A stretch of 64,000 nucleotides of DNA from a virus: positions 177,427-241,426 of the IMG/VR virus record IMGVR_UViG_3300007352_000001. One strand, written 5' to 3'. Shown here piece after piece: positions 6,999 through 15,136 of the stretch. The position numbers and the translations under genes were made by a program. The notes below the pieces were generated by a model. It was not told where the DNA came from. It worked only from the letters and a program-made list of their open reading frames with translations, and did no database searches. Every line of letters begins with the position of its first letter. Position 1 is the stretch's first letter.

Positions 6999-7570
6999 AG
7001 ATCACCAACACTTCACTGTATCTCACCAGGAACCTGCGACGGATCGTCGCCCGCGTCGCGGCCGAGGAGCTGACGTCCGAGCAGCGTGCCGGCATCATCT
7101 CGGTGCGCTTCGAGACGCGGAGAGGGTCACGGAAGGGGCCGTGCACGAGCGTCGCAGTCGGTCGCACCGACAACAAGACCGCGCGCTGTGCGGTCAGCCT
7201 GCCAGAGCAGAGCACGGAGCCGGAGTACGTCGCCGTCGCCCTCGCCCGCGCCTTCGCCGAAGCGAAGGGAGTGAGCCAGCGGCAGATGCAGGAAGTGAAG
7301 CGCTACGGCTTCAAGACCGGCTGGCACACCTTCTACTCGTCAGTGGTCGACATCCCGATCACGAAGCGAGCGCCGCGTATCAAGGCGCGGCCGACGTCGT
7401 TCGCCAAGCTCGTGCACGGGAAGCAGAACGCCGAGGCACGCGTGCGCGAGTGGGAGCGCAAGCAGAAGCTCGCTACGACCAAGTTGAAGGTCTGGCGCGC
7501 GAAGGTGCGTTACTACGATCGGAAACTGGAGAAGCGCAGGCCGAAAGAGGAGGCCGGTGCCACGGCCTGA
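6995..7570 (+). CDS. Hypothetical protein with C-terminal basic coiled coil, 191 aa
   Basis: GTG start at 6995 overlaps the previous stop. The N-terminal 120 residues are mixed alpha/beta (a segment PEYVAVALARAFAEAKGVS resembles a helix-rich core), and the last 60 residues are dense in Lys/Arg/Glu with heptad spacing. It ends the first plus-strand gene run, before a 350-base non-coding stretch. No family recognised. Confidence 0.7.
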   Translation: MKITNTSLYLTRNLRRIVARVAAEELTSEQRAGIISVRFETRRGSRKGPCTSVAVGRTDNKTARCAVSLPEQSTEPEYVAVALARAFAEAKGVSQRQMQEVKRYGFKTGWHTFYSSVVDIPITKRAPRIKARPTSFAKLVHGKQNAEARVREWERKQKLATTKLKVWRAKVRYYDRKLEKRRPKEEAGATA

Positions 7571-7706
7571 CCCACCTGCCGCCAGAGGTTAAAACAACAC
7601 CGCGCTTTTGTAACAGCACCGGGCCGGAGGCTGGCGCTGAGCATGCCGACGCGATATAGGACCGGGGGCTGATAGGCCCCGTGCCGGTCACCTGCCCGGT
7701 GACCTT

Positions 7707-7744
7707 AACCGCCCCGCACGTCCTGCCCGGACGCCGGGGCGGTT
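7707..7744 (+). terminator. Strong hairpin, probable terminator
   Basis: AACCGCCCCG (7707-7716) pairs perfectly with CGGGGCGGTT (7735-7744). An inner stem CGTCC/GGACG (7719-7723 with 7729-7733) extends it. Only a short T-run follows, so intrinsic termination is likely but not certain. A separate 7-bp hairpin (7686-7692 with 7698-7704) lies just upstream. Confidence 0.55.
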
Positions 7745-7749
7745 CACGT

Positions 7750-7779
7750 TTGACAACGCGACAAGATCTGGGGTATGCG
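7750..7779 (+). promoter_or_regulatory. Sigma-70-like promoter candidate for the helicase operon
   Basis: TTGACA at 7750-7755 is followed, after 18 bases, by TATGCG (7774-7779), or after 17 by GTATGC. This differs from the repeated sigma-54-like elements used elsewhere and suggests the replication genes use a different polymerase form. Confidence 0.45.
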
Positions 7780-7787
7780 ACGCATCA

Positions 7788-7834
7788 CCTTCTAGTGGGA
7801 GACGTCTCACGACCGATGCCTTCTAGCGGGGACC
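7788..7834 (+). repeat. Operator-like direct repeat with palindrome
   Basis: CCTTCTAGTGGGAGAC at 7788 and CCTTCTAGCGGGGAC at 7819 are spaced 31 bases apart, close to three helical turns, with GAGACGTCTC (7799-7808) between. The position just downstream of the TTGACA-type promoter suits a repressor or attenuator site. Confidence 0.4.
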
Positions 7835-7919
7835 GGTGGGGTGGCGCTGGGCGCTGGCCAGTAATCCTGGACGTTGACCGGCGCCGCTCCTCGGTGATGC
7901 GGTTGGATGTGGTGGGGTG

Positions 7920-9269
7920 ATGACGGAGCAACGACTCTCGGCGGACCAGCAGCTAGCCGCTGATACGGTGATGACGCGACCGGGTCCGTTCTTCCTGACG
8001 GGCGCCGCAGGCACCGGCAAGAGCTATGTCATCAACCACTTGCGTCGCACCGTGCGCGGCGTCGCGGTCTGCGCGATGACTGGCATGGCCGCGCAACTGA
8101 TCCGCGGCCGGACGCTGCACTCGTACGCCTCGATCCATCCGCGTCATGGCGTCGTGCCATCGCACAAGGCCGTCGAGCGCGTGCAGGCGACGAACCTGCT
8201 CATCATCGACGAGATCTCGATGGCGGACGTGAACCTGTTCATGCAGTTGCACTCGCGCTTCGATGCCTGCGAGTGGGTGCCGAAGGTGCTGATGGTCGGT
8301 GACTTGATGCAGCTGCCGCCAGTCGAGGGCGATCAGCTGATCAACTCGCCCTGGTGGCCGGAGGTCACGACGCTCGTGCTCACCGAGCCGCACCGCCAAC
8401 ACGAGCAGCACTTCATCGACGTGCTGAACGAGATCCGCGTCGGGCACGTGACCTCGAACGTGTTGAGCTTCCTCGCCGAGCGTTACGTCGACCGGCTCCC
8501 GGAAGATTGCACGCAGCTCTACGCGCACCGGCGCTCGGTCGACGACGAGAACACCCGCCGTCTGGATGCCTTGCCGGGGCAACCAACGCGCTTCGACTGG
8601 CAGGTGTACGGCGCGGGGCACTCGCGTTTCCGCACGCGGCAGGAAGAGAAAGACTTCCTCGCGCGCTTCGTGCAGCCTGATCGCGTCCGCTTCCCGGTCG
8701 AGCTGTTCGTGAAGGAACATGCGCGCGTCGTGCTGCTCACCAACGCCGACGAGTGGCGCAACGGTTCAACTGGTGTCGTGACGCAGATCGGTGAGGACTT
8801 CCTGCGTGTGCGACTTGACTGGAATGGTCGAGAGGTATCGGTTGGCCGCACCAATGAGGAAGTGTATCACGACGACGACAAGCCCGTGGCGTACGTCCGA
8901 CAGTTGCCAGTGCGGCTTGGGTGGGCGCTCACGGTGCACAAGGCACAGGGGATGACGATCGACCGCCTGGGCGTCGATTTGAATGGTCACTTCGCGCCTG
9001 GCCAGACGTACGTGGCGCTCAGTCGCGCGGCGACGTCGAGCGGGCTCTTCGTGACGGGGAAGTTGCAACGCTTGCAGGTGAACCAGTTCGCGCGAGCGAT
9101 CGAGGAGATGTCGCGTCGCTTGCATGATGAGCGGATGGCTGCCGGCGTGGCCGGGGTTGTGGTTGATGAGGAGGATGAGGATGTCGGCTTCTTTGGAGGA
9201 AGCACGCCAGTTTCGCGCATCAGTTTCCGCTGCCGCGGTCCTCGCGTGCGACTCGACTGCGTCACCTGA
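7920..9269 (+). CDS. Pif1/RecD-type SF1B DNA helicase
   Basis: A 449-residue helicase. Walker A is GAAGTGKSYVINHL (about residues 28-41), Walker B LLIIDEISM (about 93-101), motif III GDLMQLPPV, then WALTVHKAQGMTID and QTYVALSRA near the C-terminus (motifs V-VI). This order and the VHKAQG box are typical of Pif1-like 5'-3' helicases; phage T4 Dda has the same role in replication start and recombination. The ATG at 7920 follows a GGTGGGG stretch; a GTG one codon earlier is possible. The C-terminal 30 codons overlap the 9181-9597 gene. First gene of a probable replication/recombination operon with the SbcCD-like genes. Confidence 0.9.
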   Translation: MTEQRLSADQQLAADTVMTRPGPFFLTGAAGTGKSYVINHLRRTVRGVAVCAMTGMAAQLIRGRTLHSYASIHPRHGVVPSHKAVERVQATNLLIIDEISMADVNLFMQLHSRFDACEWVPKVLMVGDLMQLPPVEGDQLINSPWWPEVTTLVLTEPHRQHEQHFIDVLNEIRVGHVTSNVLSFLAERYVDRLPEDCTQLYAHRRSVDDENTRRLDALPGQPTRFDWQVYGAGHSRFRTRQEEKDFLARFVQPDRVRFPVELFVKEHARVVLLTNADEWRNGSTGVVTQIGEDFLRVRLDWNGREVSVGRTNEEVYHDDDKPVAYVRQLPVRLGWALTVHKAQGMTIDRLGVDLNGHFAPGQTYVALSRAATSSGLFVTGKLQRLQVNQFARAIEEMSRRLHDERMAAGVAGVVVDEEDEDVGFFGGSTPVSRISFRCRGPRVRLDCVT

Positions 9270-9597
9270 CGCGCAGATCGCCCAGGTTCTCGCCGCCGTG
9301 CTCGCGGCGGTGCCCAACGAGGTGAAGCCGCTCGGCGGCGACGTCGCCGACCACGATCTGCATCCGTTGATCGTCGCGGCCGTGAACGACTTTGCCGGGT
9401 ACTTGAGCACTCAACCGGACTTCCACGTTGGGGAGACTCGTCACCCTGAACCGCTCATCTTGCGCATGAAAGAGTGGATGGAGAAGCGCGAGCTGCGCGA
9501 CACTGCGTGGTCCGGCGATTGGTTCTCGGTGCTGCCGAAGCGCACGATTGAGCTGTACCTGCTCGTCGCGATGCTCCAGGCCCGCAAGCTCGCATGA
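9181..9597 (+). CDS. Hypothetical protein, 138 aa
   Basis: The chosen ATG at 9181 has GAGGAGG about 9 bases upstream and lies inside the 3' end of the helicase gene. The product is soluble, with helical segments (AQIAQVLAAVLAAVPNEV; the C-terminal RTIELYLLVAMLQARKL). Its stop overlaps the ATG of the SbcC N-half. The position between helicase and recombination ATPase suggests a replication accessory role, but no family is recognised. Confidence 0.7.
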   Translation: MSASLEEARQFRASVSAAAVLACDSTASPDAQIAQVLAAVLAAVPNEVKPLGGDVADHDLHPLIVAAVNDFAGYLSTQPDFHVGETRHPEPLILRMKEWMEKRELRDTAWSGDWFSVLPKRTIELYLLVAMLQARKLA

Positions 9598-10568
9598 TCG
9601 GCTCGGTCATACTCGAAGGATTCCAGGGACACATCAGCAGTCACCTGGAGTTCAGCCCAGGCGTCAACGTCGTTGTGGGTGAAGGCGACGTCGGCAAGAC
9701 GGCGGTGATGCGCGCAGTGCGTTGGGCGTTGGAGAACCGCCCAGCGGGGGACGGCTTTGTCTACCGCGGTTCGAGGAAGAAGCTCCCTTGTCGGGTGACG
9801 ATCAAGACAGCGCGTGGCGACACCATCATCCGTGAGCGCAAGCCGAAGAACCGCTACGTGGTGAACGAGACCGAGTTCACGACTGTCGGTCGCACCGTGC
9901 CCGACGAGGTACGTGCCGTTCTCGATCTCCAACCGATCAACGTGCAAGGCCAGTTGATCGGACAGTACTTCCTCGTGCTTGACAGCCCTGGGGAGATCTC
10001 ACGCTACCTGAGTGACCTCTACCACTTCGATGCGGCGACCGTGGCGAGCCAGCAGCTGAAGGAAGGTGCCCACCGCGCGACTCGGCAACAGCAGGATCTC
10101 GTCACCAAGCAGCACCAGCTGACGCAAACGCTCACGGCGTACGAGCCGCTCAGCGAGCTGGAGGCACCGATTGAACTGGCCGAGCAGTCGATCGCGGAGG
10201 TCGAAGAGGCGAAGCAACAGCAAGTGCGCTTGCAGACCTTGCTCAATCAGTTGGACACTGCTGAGCAGGACGCGGCGGTTGCCGCGCGCCTCGCGCAGCA
10301 GGACACGTCTCGCTTGACGCAGTACGCCACCTTGCTCGACTCCACGCTCACGCGACGCACGCAACTGGCCGAGCAGCTACAGCGGTTGCAACGCAGCCGA
10401 CAACAGGCTGCGACGCAGACAACAGCCGTCGAGCAGGCGTCGCGCAACGTCACCGAGGCCGTGATGAAGTACGAAGAGATTCTACGCCGCACTGCCACGT
10501 GTCCGACGTGCCTGCGGCCGATGTCGGAAGACGTCGTCTCGCACATGGTGCACGAGGTAGCAGCGTGA
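9594..10568 (+). CDS. SbcC/Rad50-like ATPase, N-terminal half (Walker A plus zinc hook)
   Basis: A 324-residue protein that begins at the usual SMC/RecF start, MIGSVILEGFQGHISSHLEF, with Walker A GEGDVGKTAVMRA at about residues 30-42. A long Gln/Glu/Leu-rich coiled coil (about 150-300) ends in CPTCLRPM, the zinc-hook motif where Rad50 dimers join. The chain stops there: the returning coil and the Walker B half are encoded separately at 11542-11841 and 11783-12415. In T4 the equivalent is gp46, which works with the gp47 nuclease in recombination and DNA turnover. It is coupled by overlap to the SbcD-like gene. Confidence 0.85.
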   Translation: MIGSVILEGFQGHISSHLEFSPGVNVVVGEGDVGKTAVMRAVRWALENRPAGDGFVYRGSRKKLPCRVTIKTARGDTIIRERKPKNRYVVNETEFTTVGRTVPDEVRAVLDLQPINVQGQLIGQYFLVLDSPGEISRYLSDLYHFDAATVASQQLKEGAHRATRQQQDLVTKQHQLTQTLTAYEPLSELEAPIELAEQSIAEVEEAKQQQVRLQTLLNQLDTAEQDAAVAARLAQQDTSRLTQYATLLDSTLTRRTQLAEQLQRLQRSRQQAATQTTAVEQASRNVTEAVMKYEEILRRTATCPTCLRPMSEDVVSHMVHEVAA

Positions 10569-11542
10569 AGCCCGACGGGATGTGGGACTACCTCGTCCTC
10601 ATCGGCGATCTCCATCTGCGTGCGACCGCCCCTGTCTCGCGGATCGACGACTTCGTGGAGGCGCAGGCGCAGAAGGTGCGCGCCATCGTCAACATCGTGA
10701 AGGCACGTGAGGCGATCGCGGTTTTCACTGGGGACCTCTTCGATCGGCCGGATCCGCCGTACGCGCTCGTCAACCGCTACGTGCCGATCCTCAATGAGCT
10801 GGAGAGTTGCACCAAGTACGTCGTGCCTGGCAACCATGATGTGTACGGCGGCTCGTTGGCGACGCTCGGGCGCTCAGCGCTCGGCAATCTCGTCGCCCAC
10901 CGTTCGATCAACCTGCTCGGGCCGGAGCCGATGCGCTTCCGCGGACCGAGGGGTCCAGTGGCGCTCTTCGGAACGTCGTACATGCACCCGAACTGCCCGT
11001 CTCCAGACCCCGACTGCTCGCTCAACGTCCTCGTGGCGCACGAGATGATCGTTGAGAACCAGCTGTATCGCGAACAGGAAGACTTCACCCTGGTCGATCA
11101 GATCCTCCTCGACCGGCCAGGGTGGGACATGATCGTCTGCGGGCACTACCACTACCGCTTCTTGCGCGAATCGGGGACGACGCGGATCGTGAACCCAGGC
11201 GCCGTCGTGCGTGTCAAGGCGAGCGTTGGAGACCTCGCACTGGAGCCCGCAGTGTACGGGTGGAATCTGAACACTAACGAGCTGGAGTTGATCCCGTTGC
11301 CGCATCTGCCATCGAAGCAGGTTTTCCAGCCGGTCATTGTCGACGCTGGGAAGTCGCAGGAGCCAGAGGTGCTGCAGGCGTTGATGGCGCAGTTGCAGAC
11401 GCGCAACGATCAACGTCTGAGCCTGAGTGAAGTCGCGCATCGGGTGATGGCCGAGCGTGAGACTGAGGAGCCGGTACGGGCGCGTGTCCTCGATGCGTTG
11501 GCGGACGCCGAGGCCGGCTATGGCGCGGGGAGGAAGGCGTGA
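10565..11542 (+). CDS. SbcD/Mre11-like nuclease subunit (gp47-like)
   Basis: A 325-residue calcineurin-like metallophosphoesterase. The metal-binding motifs occur in order: IGDLHLRA (DxH), TGDLFDRPD (GDxxD), PGNHDVYG (GNHD), LVAHEMI and CGHYHYRF (GHxH). This is the Mre11/SbcD nuclease signature; the partner is the SbcC-like ATPase split on either side of it. The C-terminal 90 residues are outside the phosphoesterase core and may bind the coiled coil. The GTG start overlaps the previous stop (GTGA). Confidence 0.9.
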   Translation: MKPDGMWDYLVLIGDLHLRATAPVSRIDDFVEAQAQKVRAIVNIVKAREAIAVFTGDLFDRPDPPYALVNRYVPILNELESCTKYVVPGNHDVYGGSLATLGRSALGNLVAHRSINLLGPEPMRFRGPRGPVALFGTSYMHPNCPSPDPDCSLNVLVAHEMIVENQLYREQEDFTLVDQILLDRPGWDMIVCGHYHYRFLRESGTTRIVNPGAVVRVKASVGDLALEPAVYGWNLNTNELELIPLPHLPSKQVFQPVIVDAGKSQEPEVLQALMAQLQTRNDQRLSLSEVAHRVMAERETEEPVRARVLDALADAEAGYGAGRKA

Positions 11543-11841
11543 TGGACGACATCAACACGCTGCGGGCACGTGTGGCGTCGATGCGGCAGTTGCACGCGCA
11601 GGCGCAGCAGGACGCCGCGGCGAAGACCGCGGTGGTGCACACACTCCTGGAGCAGCTGCAAACCGAGTTCGGCTGCACTAGCGTGGAAGAGGGACAGCAG
11701 CTCCTGCAGCAGCTCGATCAGAAGGCGTCGACGTTGACCACGACGCTCACGCAGCTGCTGGCGGCGGTGGAGCAACAACTGGGTGGGGTGGAACGTGCGG
11801 GAGCAAGTCACAGCGGTTCGGCGACGGTACGAGCGGCTTAG
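11542..11841 (+). CDS. Small coiled-coil protein between SbcD and SbcC C-half
   Basis: 99 residues, dense in Gln, Leu, Ala and Thr, with heptad-like spacing from about residue 10 to 85 (for example LLQQLDQKASTLTTTLTQLL). It sits where the returning coil of Rad50 would be. It may be the separate returning arm that pairs with the N-half coil. The last 59 bases overlap the next gene. The ATG follows AGGAAGG. Confidence 0.65.
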   Translation: MDDINTLRARVASMRQLHAQAQQDAAAKTAVVHTLLEQLQTEFGCTSVEEGQQLLQQLDQKASTLTTTLTQLLAAVEQQLGGVERAGASHSGSATVRAA

Positions 11842-12415
11842 TGAACGCCAGCGGCAAGTTGCCGCGGAGTTGACCACGACCGCGGCCTCGCTCGCCGCGC
11901 TGGCCGAGCAGTCGCGCGTCGAGCAACTGGCGCACGACACGGTCACGGCGATCGACATCGTCTATCGCAAGCTCGCGCTCGATCGTGTCGAGCAGCTTGT
12001 GACCATCGGCCTGCAGGCGATCTTCGAGCACGACTACGCGTTCCGTTTCCACGTCGAGCCGAAACGTGGCCAGGCCGAGACGACGATCATCATCTCGGAC
12101 CAGGGGAAGGATCTCGACCCTACGACGGAGATGGGTGGTAGCGTCGTCGATGTCGTTTCCTTGCTGTTGCGTGTCGTGCTGTGGACGCAGATGCACGAGC
12201 GCTCGGCGCCGCTTTTCTTGCTTGACGAGCCTGCCCGCATGGTGTCGGCGCAGTACCGGCCTGCCTTGGCAGCGTTCCTCCAGCGCCTCTCGAAGGAGCT
12301 GCAGGTGCAGTTCTTCATCGTGACCCACGAGCCAGCCATCGCGTCGTCGGCGGACCGCGTCTTCGAGGTCACGAAGGACGGCCAAGGGGTAAGTCATGTG
12401 GGGATTCTGCGGTGA
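11783..12415 (+). CDS. SbcC/Rad50-like ATPase, C-terminal half (signature and Walker B)
   Basis: About 210 residues. After a coiled start, the C-terminal ATPase half appears: MGGSVVDVVSLLLRVVLW in the position of the ABC signature helix, then APLFLLDEPARMVS (Walker B with catalytic Glu) and QFFIVTHEP (the switch His). Without Walker A it must associate with the 9594-10568 product to form an ATPase site. The start is uncertain: GTG at 11783 or GTG at 11795. The product closes the recombination block. Confidence 0.8.
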   Translation: MGWNVREQVTAVRRRYERLSERQRQVAAELTTTAASLAALAEQSRVEQLAHDTVTAIDIVYRKLALDRVEQLVTIGLQAIFEHDYAFRFHVEPKRGQAETTIIISDQGKDLDPTTEMGGSVVDVVSLLLRVVLWTQMHERSAPLFLLDEPARMVSAQYRPALAAFLQRLSKELQVQFFIVTHEPAIASSADRVFEVTKDGQGVSHVGILR

Positions 12416-12451
12416 AGTGTGGTACATACGGCATGGCGGTTGGGGTGGCGG

Positions 12452-13384
12452 ATGGACGGGACGGATCAGAACGCGTTGATGACGGCGCTCGCCGAGCGCA
12501 TCGACCAACTCGTATCGACCAATCCGCGTCTGCAGGCGCTCCTGACCCAGCTCGTCGAGAGCAAGCACATCTCCTCCATGCGTCGCACGTGGCTGCCGCG
12601 TCACCGTACGTTGCGACAGGCGCACGCCACCGACCCCGCGGCGTTCGGCCAGAAGGTTCTCACAGCCACGCAGACCCAGCGTGGGCTCGCCACCAAGCTG
12701 GAGAAGCAGCTGCACGACCAGATGCAGGCATCGCTCCGCGCGATCGAGACTTTGGCCTCGCAGCGCAACAAGATCCTCACCGGCTTGCCGAAGCTCACGC
12801 GCACCAAACAGACGCACGCCCGGCAACAGTCGCACGTGCTGGCGAGCCGTCAGCTTGGGATCGCGGCGAAGTTCAAGAACGATCTGCGGCAGTCCTACGT
12901 GAACGCATTCCTCGCCGGCATGCGCGCCTCGGGGCACCCCACACGCCCGACGCAAGAGGAGCTGCGCTGGGTCGACAGTGCGTGGAAGCACGAACTGCGC
13001 TACGTGAACCGGCTGGTCGGCGAGATCAGCCAAGGCACGCCGGTCGATCGGCTGCAGCATCGCATCAAGATGTACCCGCGCGTGGTACGCGCGATGTTCG
13101 ACGCCGGCCGCGTGGCTGGAGGGCACCCAGACGCGTTGATCTACTGGGAAGTCGACCACGACGCCGAACACTGCCCGGATTGTCTCTACCTGGAGTCCCT
13201 TGCACCGTTCACTGCGAAGACGTTGCCCACGACACCGCGGGCGGGGCTCTGTCGGTGCCTTGGCAACTGCAAGTGCCGGCTCGTCACGGTGCACGCGACC
13301 AATGCCGTGGTGCGCAAGCGTAACCGCGAACTACCTACACGGGAGGCGATCGTGCGGAAGATCCAATCGGCGCGGAGAGCCTGA
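12452..13384 (+). CDS. Hypothetical protein with MuF-like C-terminal cysteine motif
   Basis: A 310-residue protein: a helical, Gln/Arg-rich N-terminal 180 residues and a C-terminal DHDAEHCPDCLYLESLAPF followed by a CRCLGNCKCRLV segment. The CxxC ... CxCxxxCxC layout resembles the C-terminal motif of phage Mu F/SPP1 gp7 minor head proteins (CxxC ... NCRC), which help package DNA, but no portal or capsid gene is near. The ATG at 12452 is chosen as the first with plausible purine-rich upstream sequence; GTG starts lie upstream. Treat the head-protein idea as a suggestion. Confidence 0.6.
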   Translation: MDGTDQNALMTALAERIDQLVSTNPRLQALLTQLVESKHISSMRRTWLPRHRTLRQAHATDPAAFGQKVLTATQTQRGLATKLEKQLHDQMQASLRAIETLASQRNKILTGLPKLTRTKQTHARQQSHVLASRQLGIAAKFKNDLRQSYVNAFLAGMRASGHPTRPTQEELRWVDSAWKHELRYVNRLVGEISQGTPVDRLQHRIKMYPRVVRAMFDAGRVAGGHPDALIYWEVDHDAEHCPDCLYLESLAPFTAKTLPTTPRAGLCRCLGNCKCRLVTVHATNAVVRKRNRELPTREAIVRKIQSARRA

Positions 13385-13707
13385 TGCGGCTCGTGAACCT
13401 GACCCCGGTGGCGATCGTCATCGAAACCCCGAGTGGGCAGCGCGTGCTCGAACCGTCCGGGCGCGTCGCGCGTCTGAACACCGTGCAAGAGCCTGACGAG
13501 AGCGTCGACGGCGTCGAATGCGTCCGCACCAGGATCCGTGAGGTTCTCGGACTGCCGGAGGCGACGGTGGGCGTGGTCTACGTTGTCTCGCCACTCGTCG
13601 GACAGTTCGCCCACCGCCACGACGTCGTCTGCCCGGACACCGGCCCGACGGCCATTCGTGATGCTGACGGAAAGCTGATCGCCGTGCGGCAGATGCAGCG
13701 CTTCTGA
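13384..13707 (+). CDS. Small conserved phage/plasmid protein (NLTP motif)
   Basis: 107 residues starting MRLVNLTPVAIVIETPSG, with a middle VRTRIREVLGLPE and a following VVYVVSPLVGQFAHRHDVV. From memory, this NLTPHxI...GLP...YIVS...PDTGP layout recurs in small phage and plasmid proteins of unknown role. The start overlaps the preceding stop. Likely a beta-rich fold. Confidence 0.7.
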   Translation: MRLVNLTPVAIVIETPSGQRVLEPSGRVARLNTVQEPDESVDGVECVRTRIREVLGLPEATVGVVYVVSPLVGQFAHRHDVVCPDTGPTAIRDADGKLIAVRQMQRF

Positions 13708-13715
13708 GGGAGATC

Positions 13716-13982
13716 ATGGGGGACAAGACACGAGGGTTGTACGGCAAGTTCTACGTCGCGCGCGTGGACGAGTCCGACATGCCTGGTGGAAAGCACCAAG
13801 GATGCGACTACTTCGTGCTCGACCTCTCTCACGACCCGTACGCTGGTCCGGCGATCCAGGCGTACATCGACGCGTGCAAAGACGAGTACCCACTGCTCGC
13901 CGAGGATCTCCGCAAGAAGCACCTCGGTGAAAAACGTCCGGCGCAGGGAGTCGCCACGGACGCCGAACCGGAGGACGCATGA
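13716..13982 (+). CDS. Small conserved phage protein, 88 aa
   Basis: The core DESDMPGGKHQGCDYFVLDL with SHDPYAGPAIQAY resembles a short protein found in many phages and bacteria, with no assigned function. The ATG follows GGGAGATC. The stop overlaps the tubulin-like gene start (ATGA), so it may be co-expressed with it. Confidence 0.75.
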   Translation: MGDKTRGLYGKFYVARVDESDMPGGKHQGCDYFVLDLSHDPYAGPAIQAYIDACKDEYPLLAEDLRKKHLGEKRPAQGVATDAEPEDA

Positions 13983-15136
13983 CCAACGTCAACATCAAGC
14001 TGCCAATCCTCGACATTGAGGATTACGACATCCCGCACGAACGTGCCGGCCAGGTGAGCAACGAGATCCAAGGCTCGGTGCAGTACGCGTTCATCGGTTC
14101 CGGTCAGGGTGGTTGTCGCTTGGCGCGTGAGTTCTACCACCTCGGCTACCGCAAGACGCTCTGCTTGAACACGGCGCCGCAGGACCTGCTGCTGGTCGAC
14201 TTGCCGGATACGCAGAAGCTCCTGCTCGACATCGGTCAAGGCGGTGCCGGCAAGAACATGGAGCGTGGCGAGAAGGCCGCGGTGGCGCACCGGCAGGAGA
14301 TCTACGATCTCATGCGGCGAGTCTTCGGCAAGGTCGACCACATCATCATCTGCGCCTCGGCCGGTGGCGGCTCGGGTGGCGGGAGCGTGTTCGCGCTCAT
14401 CATGGTCGCCAAGCGGTACCTGCGTTACATCGGCTACGACGATGTCGACCAGCGCGTCGGCGTGATGGTGACGCTGCCGACGCGCGGCGAAGCCAGCTCG
14501 CCGAAGGTGGCGGTCAACGCCTACGACCTAGTGCAGCGGCTCTCTGATCTCGCCGAGGCCAAGCAGGTCACGCCGCTGATCATCATCGACAATGACAAGA
14601 TCAAGCAGCTGTACTCGGGACTGCCGGTGGCGACGTTCTGGCCGACGCTCAACAAGAACGTCGCGCAACTCTTCGACGCCTTCAATCGACTCTCGACGCA
14701 GAACTCGCCGTACACCACGTTCGATCCCGAGGACTACCGTACGATTATCACTGGCGGCGGTCACTGCATCTTCGGGCTCACGACCGTGAAGGGCATGGAC
14801 ACCGAGACGGTCGAGGAGACACGGATCTCGAACGCCCTGAAGGCCAACTTGGAGAAAACACTCCTGGCCGGAGGTTTCGATATCACCACGGCGACGCACG
14901 CGGCGTGCTGCGTGGTCGGCGGCGAGCAGATGTTCGCCCAGCAGGCCGGGCTTCAGGATGCGATCGAGTACGCGTTCGACACCCTGACGCAGATGACCGG
15001 GGAGGCGATGGTGCACCGCGGCATCTACCAATCGGAGCGTGAGCTGTTGCTCGCCTACACCATCTTGAGTGGACTCAAGCGACCTGATGAGCGGTACTTG
15101 GAGTTGAGCCGGCAGGCGCAGCGCGCATACCCATGA
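13979..15136 (+). CDS. FtsZ/tubulin-superfamily GTPase
   Basis: A 385-residue cytoskeletal GTPase. The T1 loop is FIGSGQGGCRLAREF (about residues 38-52), the tubulin signature T4 loop is ASAGGGSGGGSVFAL (about 126-140), IIIDNDKIKQLY (about 201-212) matches the FtsZ segment PNDKL, and TTFDPEDYRTII (about 246-257) matches the T7 loop, keeping both acidic residues that complete GTP hydrolysis across the subunit interface although the Asn is replaced. There is a 30-residue N-terminal extension. Known phage homologues (PhuZ, TubZ) form filaments that centre or segregate phage DNA; this one looks closer to FtsZ-like sequences. It is coupled to the 15133-15498 gene, a candidate partner. Confidence 0.85.
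   Translation: MTNVNIKLPILDIEDYDIPHERAGQVSNEIQGSVQYAFIGSGQGGCRLAREFYHLGYRKTLCLNTAPQDLLLVDLPDTQKLLLDIGQGGAGKNMERGEKAAVAHRQEIYDLMRRVFGKVDHIIICASAGGGSGGGSVFALIMVAKRYLRYIGYDDVDQRVGVMVTLPTRGEASSPKVAVNAYDLVQRLSDLAEAKQVTPLIIIDNDKIKQLYSGLPVATFWPTLNKNVAQLFDAFNRLSTQNSPYTTFDPEDYRTIITGGGHCIFGLTTVKGMDTETVEETRISNALKANLEKTLLAGGFDITTATHAACCVVGGEQMFAQQAGLQDAIEYAFDTLTQMTGEAMVHRGIYQSERELLLAYTILSGLKRPDERYLELSRQAQRAYP

Larger units (their letters stand above)
7571..7919 (+). promoter_or_regulatory. Non-coding control region before the helicase operon
   Basis: No convincing gene lies here. In order it holds three hairpins (7665-7680, 7686-7704, 7707-7744), a TTGACA-type promoter candidate (7750-7779), a palindrome GAGACGTCTC (7799-7808) and an imperfect direct repeat CCTTCTAGYGGG (starting at 7788 and 7819, 31 bases apart). 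The layout suggests termination of the upstream run and regulated restart of the helicase genes. Confidence 0.55.

Noticed and set aside
12452-13384. Confident call as Mu F-like head protein
   Set aside because: Only the Cys pattern at the C-terminus fits, and no other head genes are nearby; kept as a suggestion only.
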